This document shows positions 1 through 8,195 of a DNA stretch of 64,000 nucleotides, piece by piece. Made by a program: the position numbers and the translations under genes. The stretch's first letter is position 1. Every line of letters begins with the position of its first letter. The notes under the pieces are model-generated. The model had not been told where the DNA came from and searched no databases. It was given only the letters and a program-made list of their open reading frames with translations. The stretch spans positions 41,475 through 105,474 of the forward strand of contig CADCHO010000002.1 of the NCBI GenBank assembly GCA_902801255.1. Direction: 5' to 3'. The stretch is from an uncultured Eubacteriales bacterium. Its GTDB lineage: Bacteria; Bacillota; Clostridia; Peptostreptococcales; Anaerovoracaceae.

Positions 1-1029
1 GAGGTCTTTTTCGATGTTACCGCTTATCTGAAGAGATACGATATGGATCCGAAGCAGATGGCGGAGTTCCTGATGAGAGAAGTCTATGAGAGGATAGGAG
101 TCAGAGCGACAGCAGGTGTCGGCCCGAATCTGTATCTTGCGAAGATAGCCATGGACATAATCGCCAAGCATGCGGAGGATTTCATCGGGGTACTCGATGA
201 AGACGCATACAAGACTCAGCTGTGGGATCATAAACCTCTTACCGATTTCTGGATGATAGGGCGGCAGACGGCTAAGAAGTTCGAGCGCATAGGAATTACG
301 ACTATGGGAGGAATAGCCGCGCTTGCCGCACGCGACGAGGATTGGTTCTACAAAACGTTCGGTATAAACGCCGAGCTCATGATCGATCACGCATACGGCA
401 TCGAAACGACTGAGATGTCAGACATCAAGGGATATAAGACTAAAAGCAACTCGCTCTCACACGGTCAGGTACTTATGAGGGACTACACGAATGAAGAAGG
501 CCGGCTCATCATTAAGGAGATGACCGAACAGCTATGTCACGAGATGACTGATGCAGGCAAGGTAACGCCTAATGTTTCGATTGCGGTCGGTTACAGCAAT
601 GCCCTCCGCGTACCGATGGTGCATGGCTCTGTGTCGTTCGGTTATATGACAGACGCTGCCTCCGTAATAATGCCCGCAGTCGCAGATCTGTATGACAGCA
701 TCACCAACCATGAATATCCGGTCAGAAGGATATTCGTAAACTTCAATGACATAAAACTGCGTGAAGCTGACAAGCAGATGACACTGTTTGATCTCGTCGA
801 TGCAGAGGATGAAGAGGAAGGAAAGACGAAGGGACAGATGCGGAAAGAGGGAATGTCCGATCCCGTATCGGAGACCCGGGCAAGACTCAAGCGTGATGCT
901 GCCCTGCAGGAGGCTGTCAACTCGATCAGAAAAAAGTACGGCAAGGATGCGATGATCAGAGGCATGGATCTCGAGGAGGCCGCGACCACCATAGAGAGAA
1001 ATCACCAGGTGGGCGGTCACAAAGAATGA
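1..1029 (+). CDS. Y-family DNA polymerase (UmuC/DinB-like), 5' partial
   Basis: Translesion DNA polymerase, missing its N-terminus because the window starts inside it. The open frame runs from base 1 and begins EVFFDVT, the end of the family's catalytic SIDEVFFD motif, so the ATG at 43 is internal and not the start. The remaining palm helix (GVGPNLYLAKIA), the helix-hairpin-helix region (LTDFWMIGRQTAKKF) and a little-finger domain follow. The C-terminal tail (KYGKDAMIRGMD, ERNHQVGGHKE) is typical of the UmuC-like polymerases of Firmicutes rather than short DinB. The polymerase bypasses damaged template bases and is usually SOS-induced. Its promoter lies outside the window. It is followed within 20 bases by a small YolD-like gene, a common Firmicutes pairing. 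Confidence 0.93.
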   Translation, partial: EVFFDVTAYLKRYDMDPKQMAEFLMREVYERIGVRATAGVGPNLYLAKIAMDIIAKHAEDFIGVLDEDAYKTQLWDHKPLTDFWMIGRQTAKKFERIGITTMGGIAALAARDEDWFYKTFGINAELMIDHAYGIETTEMSDIKGYKTKSNSLSHGQVLMRDYTNEEGRLIIKEMTEQLCHEMTDAGKVTPNVSIAVGYSNALRVPMVHGSVSFGYMTDAASVIMPAVADLYDSITNHEYPVRRIFVNFNDIKLREADKQMTLFDLVDAEDEEEGKTKGQMRKEGMSDPVSETRARLKRDAALQEAVNSIRKKYGKDAMIRGMDLEEAATTIERNHQVGGHKE

Positions 1030-1048
1030 TGTGAAGTGTGTGAAGATA

Positions 1049-1237
1049 ATGAAAGAAAACGACAAAAAATGTATAATAAAAAATGGCGGGCCATGGGAGC
1101 GGCCGGCATCGACCAGGCCTAAAATGCCGCGGGCACAAAGGGCTAAGCAGTTCGCTCCTTTTGACGCGCTGACCGGTCTGTCTGAAAGACTCAGGCAGGC
1201 TGAAGAAGAACATGAGAGGGAGCTTCAACGCAAATGA
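1049..1237 (+). CDS. YolD-like small protein, partner of the Y-family polymerase
   Basis: A 62-residue basic protein with the core RAKQFAPFDALTGLSE. This is the conserved block of the small YolD-like proteins that sit directly after UmuC-type polymerases in Firmicutes, where they are proposed to act like UmuD. The frame can be extended to a GTG at 1031. The ATG at 1049 is preferred because it is an ATG and the extra residues add no family match, but no strong ribosome site distinguishes them. The stop codon overlaps the start of the next gene by four bases (ATGA), so translation is probably coupled. The function is inferred from family and context only. Confidence 0.75.
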   Translation: MKENDKKCIIKNGGPWERPASTRPKMPRAQRAKQFAPFDALTGLSERLRQAEEEHERELQRK

Positions 1238-2454
1238 TAAAGGGAGTACACAATTACTCTGAGATAGGTAGACTCAACAAGGTGCTGCTTCACCGCATAG
1301 GCACAGAGGTTGACGGACTTGTTCCTGACAATTTTGCAAGGCTTCTGTTTGATGACATACCATATCTGAAGGTAGCACAGCAGGAGCATGACAGATTTGC
1401 CGAGATACTGAAGAAGAATGGCGTTGAGGTAGTATACTATGTAGATGAGGTGGCGAAGGCACTCGAAAGACCGGACATAAAAGACCGCTTCATCAGAGAG
1501 ATGCTCGATCAGACCCGCTTTTCGTCGCGTGGAGTAAAAGAAGCCGTTTACGCGTATCTTATTGTTCTGAATCCGCGTCAGCTCGTCGAGAAAGTGATCG
1601 CGGGCATACGAAAAACCGAACTCACTGATTACAGATCAAGGACCCTCGCTGAAAAGATCGATGAGGCGTATCCGTTCTACATGGATCCTATGCCTAACAT
1701 GTATTTCACGCGTGATCAGGGAGCCTGCATCGGCAATGGCATAAGCATACACCACATGAGTACGGCGACCAGAAGAAGAGAGAGCCTGCTGCTCAGATAC
1801 ATGTATGAATTCAACAGCGATTTTGCTCCTGCCGGGACAGAGAAATGGTACGATTATGACGATCCGTACAGTCTTGAGGGAGGAGACATACTTGTTCTCA
1901 GCAAGTACATTGTGGCTGTAGGCCTTTCCGAGAGAACGACAGCTGCAGGCATCGAAACATTGGCCAGGAACCTGCTTACCGGCTCGGATTTTAAAAAGGT
2001 GCTGGTGTTCAACATCCCAAAGAAGAGAGCGTTCATGCACCTGGATACAGTATTTACGATGGTGGACTACGACAAATTCTCGATCCACCCTGAAATAGAA
2101 GGTCCGCTCCAGCTCTACGAGCTCAGTCTCGGAGCAGGCGGAGACATACACTTAGATTCAATGACTGACGACCTTGCCTCCATTCTGGCAGGCGAGCTCG
2201 GCCTTCCGACCGTGAAGCTCATACGCTGCGGAGGAGACGACGCCATGGCAGCACAGAGAGAGCAGTGGAATGACGGATCCAACACTCTCTGCATTGCGCC
2301 GGGCAAGGTGATCACATACGAAAGAAACTACGTTACAAACGATCTGCTTGACAGAAACGGCATAGAAGTGCTGACGATGCCAAGTTCGGAGCTTTCCCGG
2401 GGAAGGGGCGGCCCAAGATGCATGTCATGCCCGGTCAACAGAGATGACTTATAG
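1234..2454 (+). CDS. arcA: Arginine deiminase
   Basis: Hydrolyses L-arginine to L-citrulline and ammonia, the first step of the cytosolic arginine deiminase pathway. At 406 residues it has the usual family length. Visible signatures are FTRDQGACIGNG, HLDTVFTMVD with the catalytic histidine, the GGDD block, and the C-terminal CMSCP in which Cys396 matches the nucleophilic cysteine of known arginine deiminases. The residues before it read PRC rather than the usual GHC, a mild variation. It overlaps the preceding small gene by four bases and is followed after nine bases, with a GGAGG site, by ornithine carbamoyltransferase. No carbamate kinase or arginine/ornithine antiporter is nearby, so energy recovery by the classical pathway is not evident here. 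Confidence 0.96.
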   Translation: MIKGVHNYSEIGRLNKVLLHRIGTEVDGLVPDNFARLLFDDIPYLKVAQQEHDRFAEILKKNGVEVVYYVDEVAKALERPDIKDRFIREMLDQTRFSSRGVKEAVYAYLIVLNPRQLVEKVIAGIRKTELTDYRSRTLAEKIDEAYPFYMDPMPNMYFTRDQGACIGNGISIHHMSTATRRRESLLLRYMYEFNSDFAPAGTEKWYDYDDPYSLEGGDILVLSKYIVAVGLSERTTAAGIETLARNLLTGSDFKKVLVFNIPKKRAFMHLDTVFTMVDYDKFSIHPEIEGPLQLYELSLGAGGDIHLDSMTDDLASILAGELGLPTVKLIRCGGDDAMAAQREQWNDGSNTLCIAPGKVITYERNYVTNDLLDRNGIEVLTMPSSELSRGRGGPRCMSCPVNRDDL

Positions 2455-2463
2455 GAGGGGAAA

Positions 2464-3459
2464 ATGGGAGTTAACCTAAAAGGAAGAAGTTTTCTGACAC
2501 TGATGGATTTTACACCTGCAGAAATCAGATATCTGCTCGATCTTGCGCACGATCTTAAGGCAAAAAAGCGCCTTGGAATAAAAGGAAATTCGCTTGAAGG
2601 GAAAAATATAGTTCTGCTGTTTGAAAAGACATCGACAAGAACAAGATGCTCATTTGAGGTCGCAGCAATGGATGAGGGAGCCGGAGTAACGTTCCTCGAC
2701 AGCAAGAGCTCACAGATGGGCAAGAAGGAGAGCATTGCCGACACCGCTAAGGTGCTCGGACGCATATTTGACGGAATAGAATACAGAGGTTACGAGCAGT
2801 CTGTAGTTGAGGAGCTTGCTGCCGAATCAGGAGTGCCGGTATGGAACGGACTAACCGACATCGATCATCCTACACAGATACTCGCAGATCTTCTTACGAT
2901 AGAAGAGCATATTGCGAAGCCGCTCAACAAGGTCAAGGTGGTATTCGTCGGCGACGTCAGAAACAACATGTCTTATGCATGGATGTACGGATGCGCAAAG
3001 ATGGGCATGGATTTTGTCGCTTACGGACCGGATGAGCTCTGTGAAGGAGTTGATCCTGATGTACTTGCGCGCGCAAATGCAGTCGCCGCAGAGACAGGAG
3101 CTACTATCACGGTGACGAGCGATGATGCATCGCTGAAGGGTGCAGATGTAATTTATACAGACATCTGGGCATCGATGGGTGAAGAGGATCAGATCCCTGA
3201 AAGAGTAAGACTGCTGACTCCGTTCAAGGTTACGGAAGAACTTGTGGCAAAGACCGAAAATCCTGAGTATATATTCATGCACTGCCTGCCATCGTTCCAC
3301 GACTTCAAGACTACGATGGCTGCGGAGCAGCTGAAACTCGGCTACGATATCAGAGAGGTAACGGATGAAGTCTTCTCGGGCAGGAACTCGGTAGTATTCG
3401 ATGAAGCCGAAAACAGGCTCCATACGATAAAGGCGGTCGTTGTTGCGACGCTCGCATAA
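2464..3459 (+). CDS. argF: Ornithine carbamoyltransferase
   Basis: Interconverts citrulline plus phosphate with ornithine plus carbamoyl phosphate. The 331-residue protein has the carbamoyl-phosphate loop STRTR (residues 57-61), the HPTQ motif, the ornithine loop SMGEEDQ and HCLPSFHD with Cys274. The usual form is HCLPAFHD, so there is one conservative change. Sequence alone cannot separate anabolic from catabolic enzymes, but its place directly after arginine deiminase argues for citrulline phosphorolysis, the ArcB role. A GGAGG site precedes the ATG. The following gene starts 34 bases after the stop. The three carbamoyl-phosphate enzymes of this operon suggest its product feeds aspartate carbamoyltransferase. 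Confidence 0.95.
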   Translation: MGVNLKGRSFLTLMDFTPAEIRYLLDLAHDLKAKKRLGIKGNSLEGKNIVLLFEKTSTRTRCSFEVAAMDEGAGVTFLDSKSSQMGKKESIADTAKVLGRIFDGIEYRGYEQSVVEELAAESGVPVWNGLTDIDHPTQILADLLTIEEHIAKPLNKVKVVFVGDVRNNMSYAWMYGCAKMGMDFVAYGPDELCEGVDPDVLARANAVAAETGATITVTSDDASLKGADVIYTDIWASMGEEDQIPERVRLLTPFKVTEELVAKTENPEYIFMHCLPSFHDFKTTMAAEQLKLGYDIREVTDEVFSGRNSVVFDEAENRLHTIKAVVVATLA

Positions 3460-3493
3460 TAATATACAAATCATCAAGGGAGAAAAAAGGAAT

Positions 3494-4606
3494 ATGGAAT
3501 TCAAAATACCTGAATACAAGGCACCGGATTTCACCTCACCTGAATTGGTGAACGCTCCTGACTGCAGGTTCGAAGAAGCAGACAGAGACGGAGTTGCACC
3601 GGAGTACTTCCACAGCACATCAATGTTTCCTGAGTATTTTAAGGTGAGCGGAGAGTGGAAGCTCGCTGAGGAGAGCAGGATGGACTCGAGCGTGGTGCTC
3701 AGACCTGACGGCCGGCTCGACGTAGTTGAAAACCGCAACATCCGTAAAGGTGATCTGGTGGCGCTTGGAAGAAGTGAGAACGGACGCGAAGGCATATTTG
3801 TCCACACCAGGGGTTTTGAAGACGAAGAGACAGAACTCGAAGATCAGTTTGTGTTCCGTCAGGGCAGGAGCAGAGAAACCTCGTATGCCCGCGACTATGA
3901 CAGGCTCTTTGACCTGCTGAACTACGAGAAAGAGCATGGAAATATTGTCTGGGTGATGGGCCCGGCATTTGCATTCGACCATGATGCCAGGGCGTGCATG
4001 CAGGCAATGGTAGAGAACGGCTATGTAGATGCGCTGCTCGCCGGCAACGCGCTTGCTACGCATGATCTCGAGGGAGCCCTGCTCAACACGGCGCTCGGCC
4101 AGGACATCTATACACAGAAATCCCAGCCTAACGGCCACTACAACCATCTCGACGTCGACAACAAGATACGCAGGAGCGGCTCGATCCCGCAATTCATTGA
4201 AGATTACAATATCGATAACGGCATCATATACAGTTGTGTAAAGAATGACGTACCGATCATTCTCACAGGCTCTATCAGAGACGACGGCCCTATCCCGGAA
4301 GTAATTGCTGACGTATATGAGGGGCAGAACGTCATGAGACAGACTGTGAAGAAAGCGACCACTGTCATCTGCCTCGCAACGATGCTCCACACCATTGCAA
4401 CAGGCAACATGACACCATCGTTCAGAGTGCTTGAGGACGGCACGATCAGGCCGGTATTCCTTTATACGGTCGATGCTGACGAATTTGTCGTCAACAAACT
4501 TCTCGACAGAGGAAGCCTTGCGGCAACAACCATTGTTACAAATGTACAGGATTTCATCACGATCGTTGCCAACGGCCTCGGTCTTGAATGGAAGAGATAC
4601 TCGTAA
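3494..4606 (+). CDS. LOR/SDH-domain protein, probable ornithine cyclodeaminase (archaeal/cyanobacterial type)
   Basis: A 370-residue protein that matches the conserved LOR/SDH region (TIGR00300-like) by blocks such as NIVWVMGPAFAF, GYVDALLAGNALATHD and SIRDDGP. In archaea and in the C-terminal part of the cyanobacterial AgrE/ArgZ enzyme this domain converts ornithine to proline and ammonia. It is unrelated to the mu-crystallin type of ornithine cyclodeaminase. The open frame extends to 3440, but the ATG at 3494 has a proper GGGAG...AAGGA ribosome site, so that start is chosen. Its place after arginine deiminase and ornithine carbamoyltransferase fits disposal of ornithine as proline, which would pull citrulline phosphorolysis forward. 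The substrate assignment is inferred from family and context. Confidence 0.82.
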   Translation: MEFKIPEYKAPDFTSPELVNAPDCRFEEADRDGVAPEYFHSTSMFPEYFKVSGEWKLAEESRMDSSVVLRPDGRLDVVENRNIRKGDLVALGRSENGREGIFVHTRGFEDEETELEDQFVFRQGRSRETSYARDYDRLFDLLNYEKEHGNIVWVMGPAFAFDHDARACMQAMVENGYVDALLAGNALATHDLEGALLNTALGQDIYTQKSQPNGHYNHLDVDNKIRRSGSIPQFIEDYNIDNGIIYSCVKNDVPIILTGSIRDDGPIPEVIADVYEGQNVMRQTVKKATTVICLATMLHTIATGNMTPSFRVLEDGTIRPVFLYTVDADEFVVNKLLDRGSLAATTIVTNVQDFITIVANGLGLEWKRYS

Positions 4607-4626
4607 TAATACAGAAAGGGGACCAA

Positions 4627-5547
4627 ATGAGTGAAATAAAGCATCTTATCAACATCACCGATCTGAGCGTAGCAGACATCGAGCATCTGATGGAGACTGC
4701 TGATGACATCATCGCACATCCGGAAGCTTACTGGGATGCATGCGCTCACAAGAAGCTTGCGACACTGTTCTTTGAGCCGAGCACCAGAACAAGACTGTCC
4801 TTCACGGCTGCCATGATGGAGCTTGGCGGCAATGTGCTGGGTTTCGACCAGGCACAGTCGAGTTCCTCGGCGAAGGGCGAGACAGTATCTGACACCATCG
4901 TTATGGCAGGCTGCTATGCAGATATCATCGCGATGAGACACCCTAAAGAAGGCGCACCGGTCGTAGGTGCCGTGAAATCCAGGGTCCCTATCATCAACGC
5001 AGGAGACGGCGGGCACTTTCATCCTACGCAGACACTGACGGACCTCATGACGATCCACCGCAAGAAGGGCGAAATCGGCAACTTCACTGTCGGCCTCTGC
5101 GGAGACCTGAAGTACGGCAGAACTGTACACTCACTCATCGATGCGCTGCTGAGATATGAAGGCGTCAGGTACGTCATGATCGCTCCTGAGGAGCTGAGAC
5201 TGCCGGGATACGTCAGAGACAGACTCAACGAAGCGGGCGTAGAGTGGTGTGAAGTGGAGAGCCTTGAGGATGCGATCCCTGAGCTCGACATACTGTACAT
5301 GACGAGGATCCAGCAGGAGAGGTTCCCGAGCTGGGAAGATTACGAAAAACTCAAGGACAGCTTCATACTCACAAGAGCAATGCTGAACGCTGCAAAGGAA
5401 GACATGATAGTCATGCATCCGCTGCCGCGTGTCAACGAGATAGACGTGGATGTGGACGACGATCCGAGAGCGTGCTATTTCTACCAGGCGCTCATGGGCA
5501 AGTACATCCGCATGGCACTCATATTGTATCTGCTGGGCATTAAGTAG
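4627..5547 (+). CDS. pyrB: Aspartate carbamoyltransferase catalytic subunit
   Basis: Condenses carbamoyl phosphate and aspartate to carbamoyl aspartate, the committed step of pyrimidine synthesis. The 306-residue protein shows the STRTR loop (52-56), the SSSAKGE loop, HPTQTLTDL and HPLPRVNEID, all diagnostic of PyrB. The frame opens at 4588, inside the previous gene, but the ATG at 4627 has an AAAGGGGA ribosome site eight bases upstream and fits the family start. The pyrI gene follows after 12 bases, so this is the PyrB-PyrI holoenzyme type. It shares its operon with the carbamoyl-phosphate-producing ornithine carbamoyltransferase. Confidence 0.96.
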   Translation: MSEIKHLINITDLSVADIEHLMETADDIIAHPEAYWDACAHKKLATLFFEPSTRTRLSFTAAMMELGGNVLGFDQAQSSSSAKGETVSDTIVMAGCYADIIAMRHPKEGAPVVGAVKSRVPIINAGDGGHFHPTQTLTDLMTIHRKKGEIGNFTVGLCGDLKYGRTVHSLIDALLRYEGVRYVMIAPEELRLPGYVRDRLNEAGVEWCEVESLEDAIPELDILYMTRIQQERFPSWEDYEKLKDSFILTRAMLNAAKEDMIVMHPLPRVNEIDVDVDDDPRACYFYQALMGKYIRMALILYLLGIK

Positions 5548-5559
5548 AGGAGGTTTCAT

Positions 5560-5985
5560 ATGAACATAGACGGAATCAACACAGGATATGTACTGGATCA
5601 TATTAAGGCTGGCAAGGGCTTTGAGCTTTATCACCTCCTCGGACTCGACAAGGCGGACTGCACGGTAGCCATCATCCAGAGGGCGTCCAGCGAAAAGTAC
5701 GGAGCCAAGGACATAATCAAAATCGATGCCGATATTCCGATCGATTATGACCTGATCGGATACATCAGCCCGGATATAACGGTAAATATCGTAAAGGACC
5801 GCGAGCTTGTTAAAAAGTTCAAACCAAAACCGCCGACTATACTTACAAATGTGCTGGAATGCCGCAATCCAAGATGCATCACTTCTGTAGAAAGAGGCAT
5901 ACCGCAGAAGTTCAGACTTGTTGGCAATGAATCGAGGGATTACCGCTGCGTATACTGTGACACGCTGTATCGCGAAAACAAGTAA
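5560..5985 (+). CDS. pyrI: Aspartate carbamoyltransferase regulatory subunit
   Basis: A 141-residue regulatory chain that binds nucleotide effectors in its N-terminal domain and docks to PyrB through a C-terminal zinc domain. The zinc ligands are Cys101, Cys106, Cys130 and Cys133 (CX4C...CX2C), spaced as in other PyrI proteins. The allosteric half includes DHIKAGKGFELYHLL and KDIIKIDADI. A GAGGAGG site precedes the ATG. Its presence predicts feedback control by CTP or UTP. It closes the operon, with a palindromic hairpin seven bases after the stop. Confidence 0.95.
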   Translation: MNIDGINTGYVLDHIKAGKGFELYHLLGLDKADCTVAIIQRASSEKYGAKDIIKIDADIPIDYDLIGYISPDITVNIVKDRELVKKFKPKPPTILTNVLECRNPRCITSVERGIPQKFRLVGNESRDYRCVYCDTLYRENK

Positions 5986-5991
5986 AAATAC

Positions 5992-6021
5992 GGACTCCAT
6001 GGCAGTACCATGGAGTCCTTT
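5992..6021 (+). terminator. Hairpin after pyrI
   Basis: A perfect 11-bp stem, GGACTCCATGG and CCATGGAGTCC, with a five-base loop and only three T residues after it. It is a likely but weak terminator of the arcA-pyrI operon. Confidence 0.7.
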
Positions 6022-6044
6022 CGATAATAATAAGGGGAGGTCTT

Positions 6045-6779
6045 ATGAAAAAAACAAGACTTTTGATCGTATTGCTTGCAGCGGCGATGGTATTCATGCT
6101 TCCGCTTGCAGGCTGCAGTGGGCAGGAGGAGAGCTCTGAACCGGCTGATGCAGCTGCAGAGACAGAAACTGAAACTGAAACAGAAGAAGGGTCGGTGATC
6201 GACTATATGGTGTTAGTAAATCAGAACAATCCATTGCCTGACGGCTGGGAAGAGGCACTGCAGACAACAACCATTACGAATTCCGTAGGCGATGAGGTCT
6301 ATGTTGAAAGCAAGGCTTATGAGGCATACTGCGCGCTTAAGGAAGCAGTCGAAAAAGACCTGGAAGGCTATGATAAAGGGGAGGTCAGATTCGAACTGGA
6401 TTCCGCTTACAGAAGCGTTGCCGCTCAGCAGAAGATAGTAGATGACTTTACCGAAAAGTATGGAGAAGACTACGTCAAAAAGTATGTGGCTGTTCCGGGA
6501 TATTCAGAACATCATACGGGGCTTGCTCTGGATCTTTATTTCACCATAGACGGCAAGGAAGTCTACGAAAATGAGGATCTGGTTCAGTATCCGGATATCT
6601 GGGATGCGGTCCACGCAAGGCTCCCTGAGTTTGGATTTATTCTTCGGTTCCCGGAGGAAGGCGAGGCAATAACCGGCTACGCGTACGAGCCATGGCACAT
6701 ACGCTTTCTTGACAGCCCGGAGATCGCAAAAGAGATCACCGACAAGGGCTTAACACTTGAGGAGTATCTGGGAAAGTAA
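6045..6779 (+). CDS. VanY-like D-Ala-D-Ala carboxypeptidase lipoprotein (M15B)
   Basis: An exported lipoprotein. A basic N-terminus and hydrophobic core lead to a lipobox LAGC with Cys24, followed by an acidic TETETETE linker. The M15B zinc peptidase domain covers roughly residues 65-244, with the motifs SAYRS, PGYSEHHTGLALDL (two metal ligands) and WHIRF (the third metal histidine). It should trim the terminal D-Ala from peptidoglycan stem peptides on the outer face of the membrane. A GGGGAGG site precedes the ATG. It lies alone between the pyrimidine operon and the Memo cluster. There are no vancomycin-resistance partners, so a housekeeping cell-wall role is more likely than resistance. Confidence 0.88.
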   Translation: MKKTRLLIVLLAAAMVFMLPLAGCSGQEESSEPADAAAETETETETEEGSVIDYMVLVNQNNPLPDGWEEALQTTTITNSVGDEVYVESKAYEAYCALKEAVEKDLEGYDKGEVRFELDSAYRSVAAQQKIVDDFTEKYGEDYVKKYVAVPGYSEHHTGLALDLYFTIDGKEVYENEDLVQYPDIWDAVHARLPEFGFILRFPEEGEAITGYAYEPWHIRFLDSPEIAKEITDKGLTLEEYLGK

Positions 6780-6808
6780 GGCTGAATGGCTGAGGTCAGG
6801 AGGACAAC

Positions 6809-8194
6809 ATGGGTATAATTGCAGGATTCATGGTGCCGCATCCGCCTATGATCGTACCGGACATAGGCAGGGGAAGCGAAGCACAGGTGGCAGATACTGC
6901 CGCAGCCTATGAGAGAGTAGCGGACGAAATAGCTTCGCTCGCGCCGGAAACAATAATAATAACAAGTCCGCACTCGATAATGTACGCGGACTACTTTCAC
7001 ATTTCACCCGGCAAAAGCGCGAGCGGAAGCTTTGCCGGATTCAGGGCTCCGGGCGTCAGATTCAACGAGGAATACGATACCGAGCTCGTCAGAGAGATAT
7101 GCAGACTGGCCGATAAGGAAGATTTCCCTGCAGGCACACTGGGTGAGCGCGATAAGGAGCTCGATCACGGCACTATGGTGCCGCTCTGGTTCATAAGGAA
7201 CAGGTATAAGGGCGGTAAGATAGTGCGCATAGGCCTTTCAGGGCTTCCGCTGATAGACCACTACAGGTTCGGCATGATTATACGCGAGGCTGTTGAGAGC
7301 ACCGGGCGTAAAGCTGTGTTCGTGGCCAGCGGAGATCTATCACACAAACTGCAGGATTATGGTCCGTATGGATTTGTACCGGAGGGACCGGTGTACGATG
7401 AGCGTATCATGGACGTGATGGGGCGCGCCGCCTTCGGTGAGCTCCTTGACTTTGACAGTACTTTCTGTGACAAGGCTGCCGAATGCGGTCACCGTTCATT
7501 CGTTATAATGGGCGGCGCGTTTGACGGCACGGATGTAAGGGCAGAAAAACTGGTCCATCAGGACGTTACGGGAGTAGGTTACGGCATATGCACCTTCTAT
7601 CCTGAAGGTGCAGACAAAAGCAGGAACTTTCTGGAGCAGAAGATGACAGAGATCGAGAAGGAGCTGAAATCGAAGCGTGAGCAGTCCGACGAATATGTGA
7701 GGCTGGCGCGTGAAGCTGTTGAAGCATATGTACTCAGGAGAGAAGTCCTGAAAGTTCCGGCAAATCTCCCTGACGAGATGCTGTCTACTCAGGCCGGAGC
7801 ATTCGTATCGATACACGAGCACGGTGACCTGAGAGGATGCATCGGAACGATCGCTCCGACAAGAGACTGCGTAGCCGAAGAAATAATCGGCAATGCCATA
7901 AGCGCTTCAACGAGGGATCCGAGATTCCCGGCAATAACGCCTGATGAGCTCCCGTGGCTCGATATAAATGTGGACGTGCTTGGTGAACCTGAGGATATTG
8001 AATCCGAGGATGAACTCGATGTAAAGAGATACGGGGTCATAGTAAGCTGCGGACACAGGAGGGGACTGCTGCTCCCTGACCTCGACGGCATTGATACGCC
8101 GCGGCAGCAGGTGGAGATCGCGATGAAGAAAGGCGGCATCCACAGGTTCGAGAAATACAAACTGCAGAGATTCGAAGTAATAAGACATTATTGA
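6809..8194 (+). CDS. Memo-AMMECR1 fusion protein (AmmeMemoRadiSam system A+B)
   Basis: A 461-residue fusion. The N-terminal half (about 1-265) is a class III extradiol dioxygenase/Memo-like domain with PHPPMIVP, TSPHS, DHGTMVPL and SGDLSHKL supplying the histidines and acids of the metal site. The C-terminal part (about 285-461) is an AMMECR1 domain with FVSIHEHGDLRGCIG and STRDPRFPAIT. In many bacteria and archaea these are two separate proteins encoded beside a radical SAM enzyme; that enzyme gene starts two bases after this one ends. The biochemical function of the system is not established. An AGGAGG site precedes the ATG. Confidence 0.93.
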   Translation: MGIIAGFMVPHPPMIVPDIGRGSEAQVADTAAAYERVADEIASLAPETIIITSPHSIMYADYFHISPGKSASGSFAGFRAPGVRFNEEYDTELVREICRLADKEDFPAGTLGERDKELDHGTMVPLWFIRNRYKGGKIVRIGLSGLPLIDHYRFGMIIREAVESTGRKAVFVASGDLSHKLQDYGPYGFVPEGPVYDERIMDVMGRAAFGELLDFDSTFCDKAAECGHRSFVIMGGAFDGTDVRAEKLVHQDVTGVGYGICTFYPEGADKSRNFLEQKMTEIEKELKSKREQSDEYVRLAREAVEAYVLRREVLKVPANLPDEMLSTQAGAFVSIHEHGDLRGCIGTIAPTRDCVAEEIIGNAISASTRDPRFPAITPDELPWLDINVDVLGEPEDIESEDELDVKRYGVIVSCGHRRGLLLPDLDGIDTPRQQVEIAMKKGGIHRFEKYKLQRFEVIRHY

Positions 8195-8195
8195 T

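Noticed and set aside
2851-3807. Minus-strand 318-codon frame opposite argF and the LOR/SDH gene
   Set aside because: Antisense to two well-supported enzymes, with no domain content.
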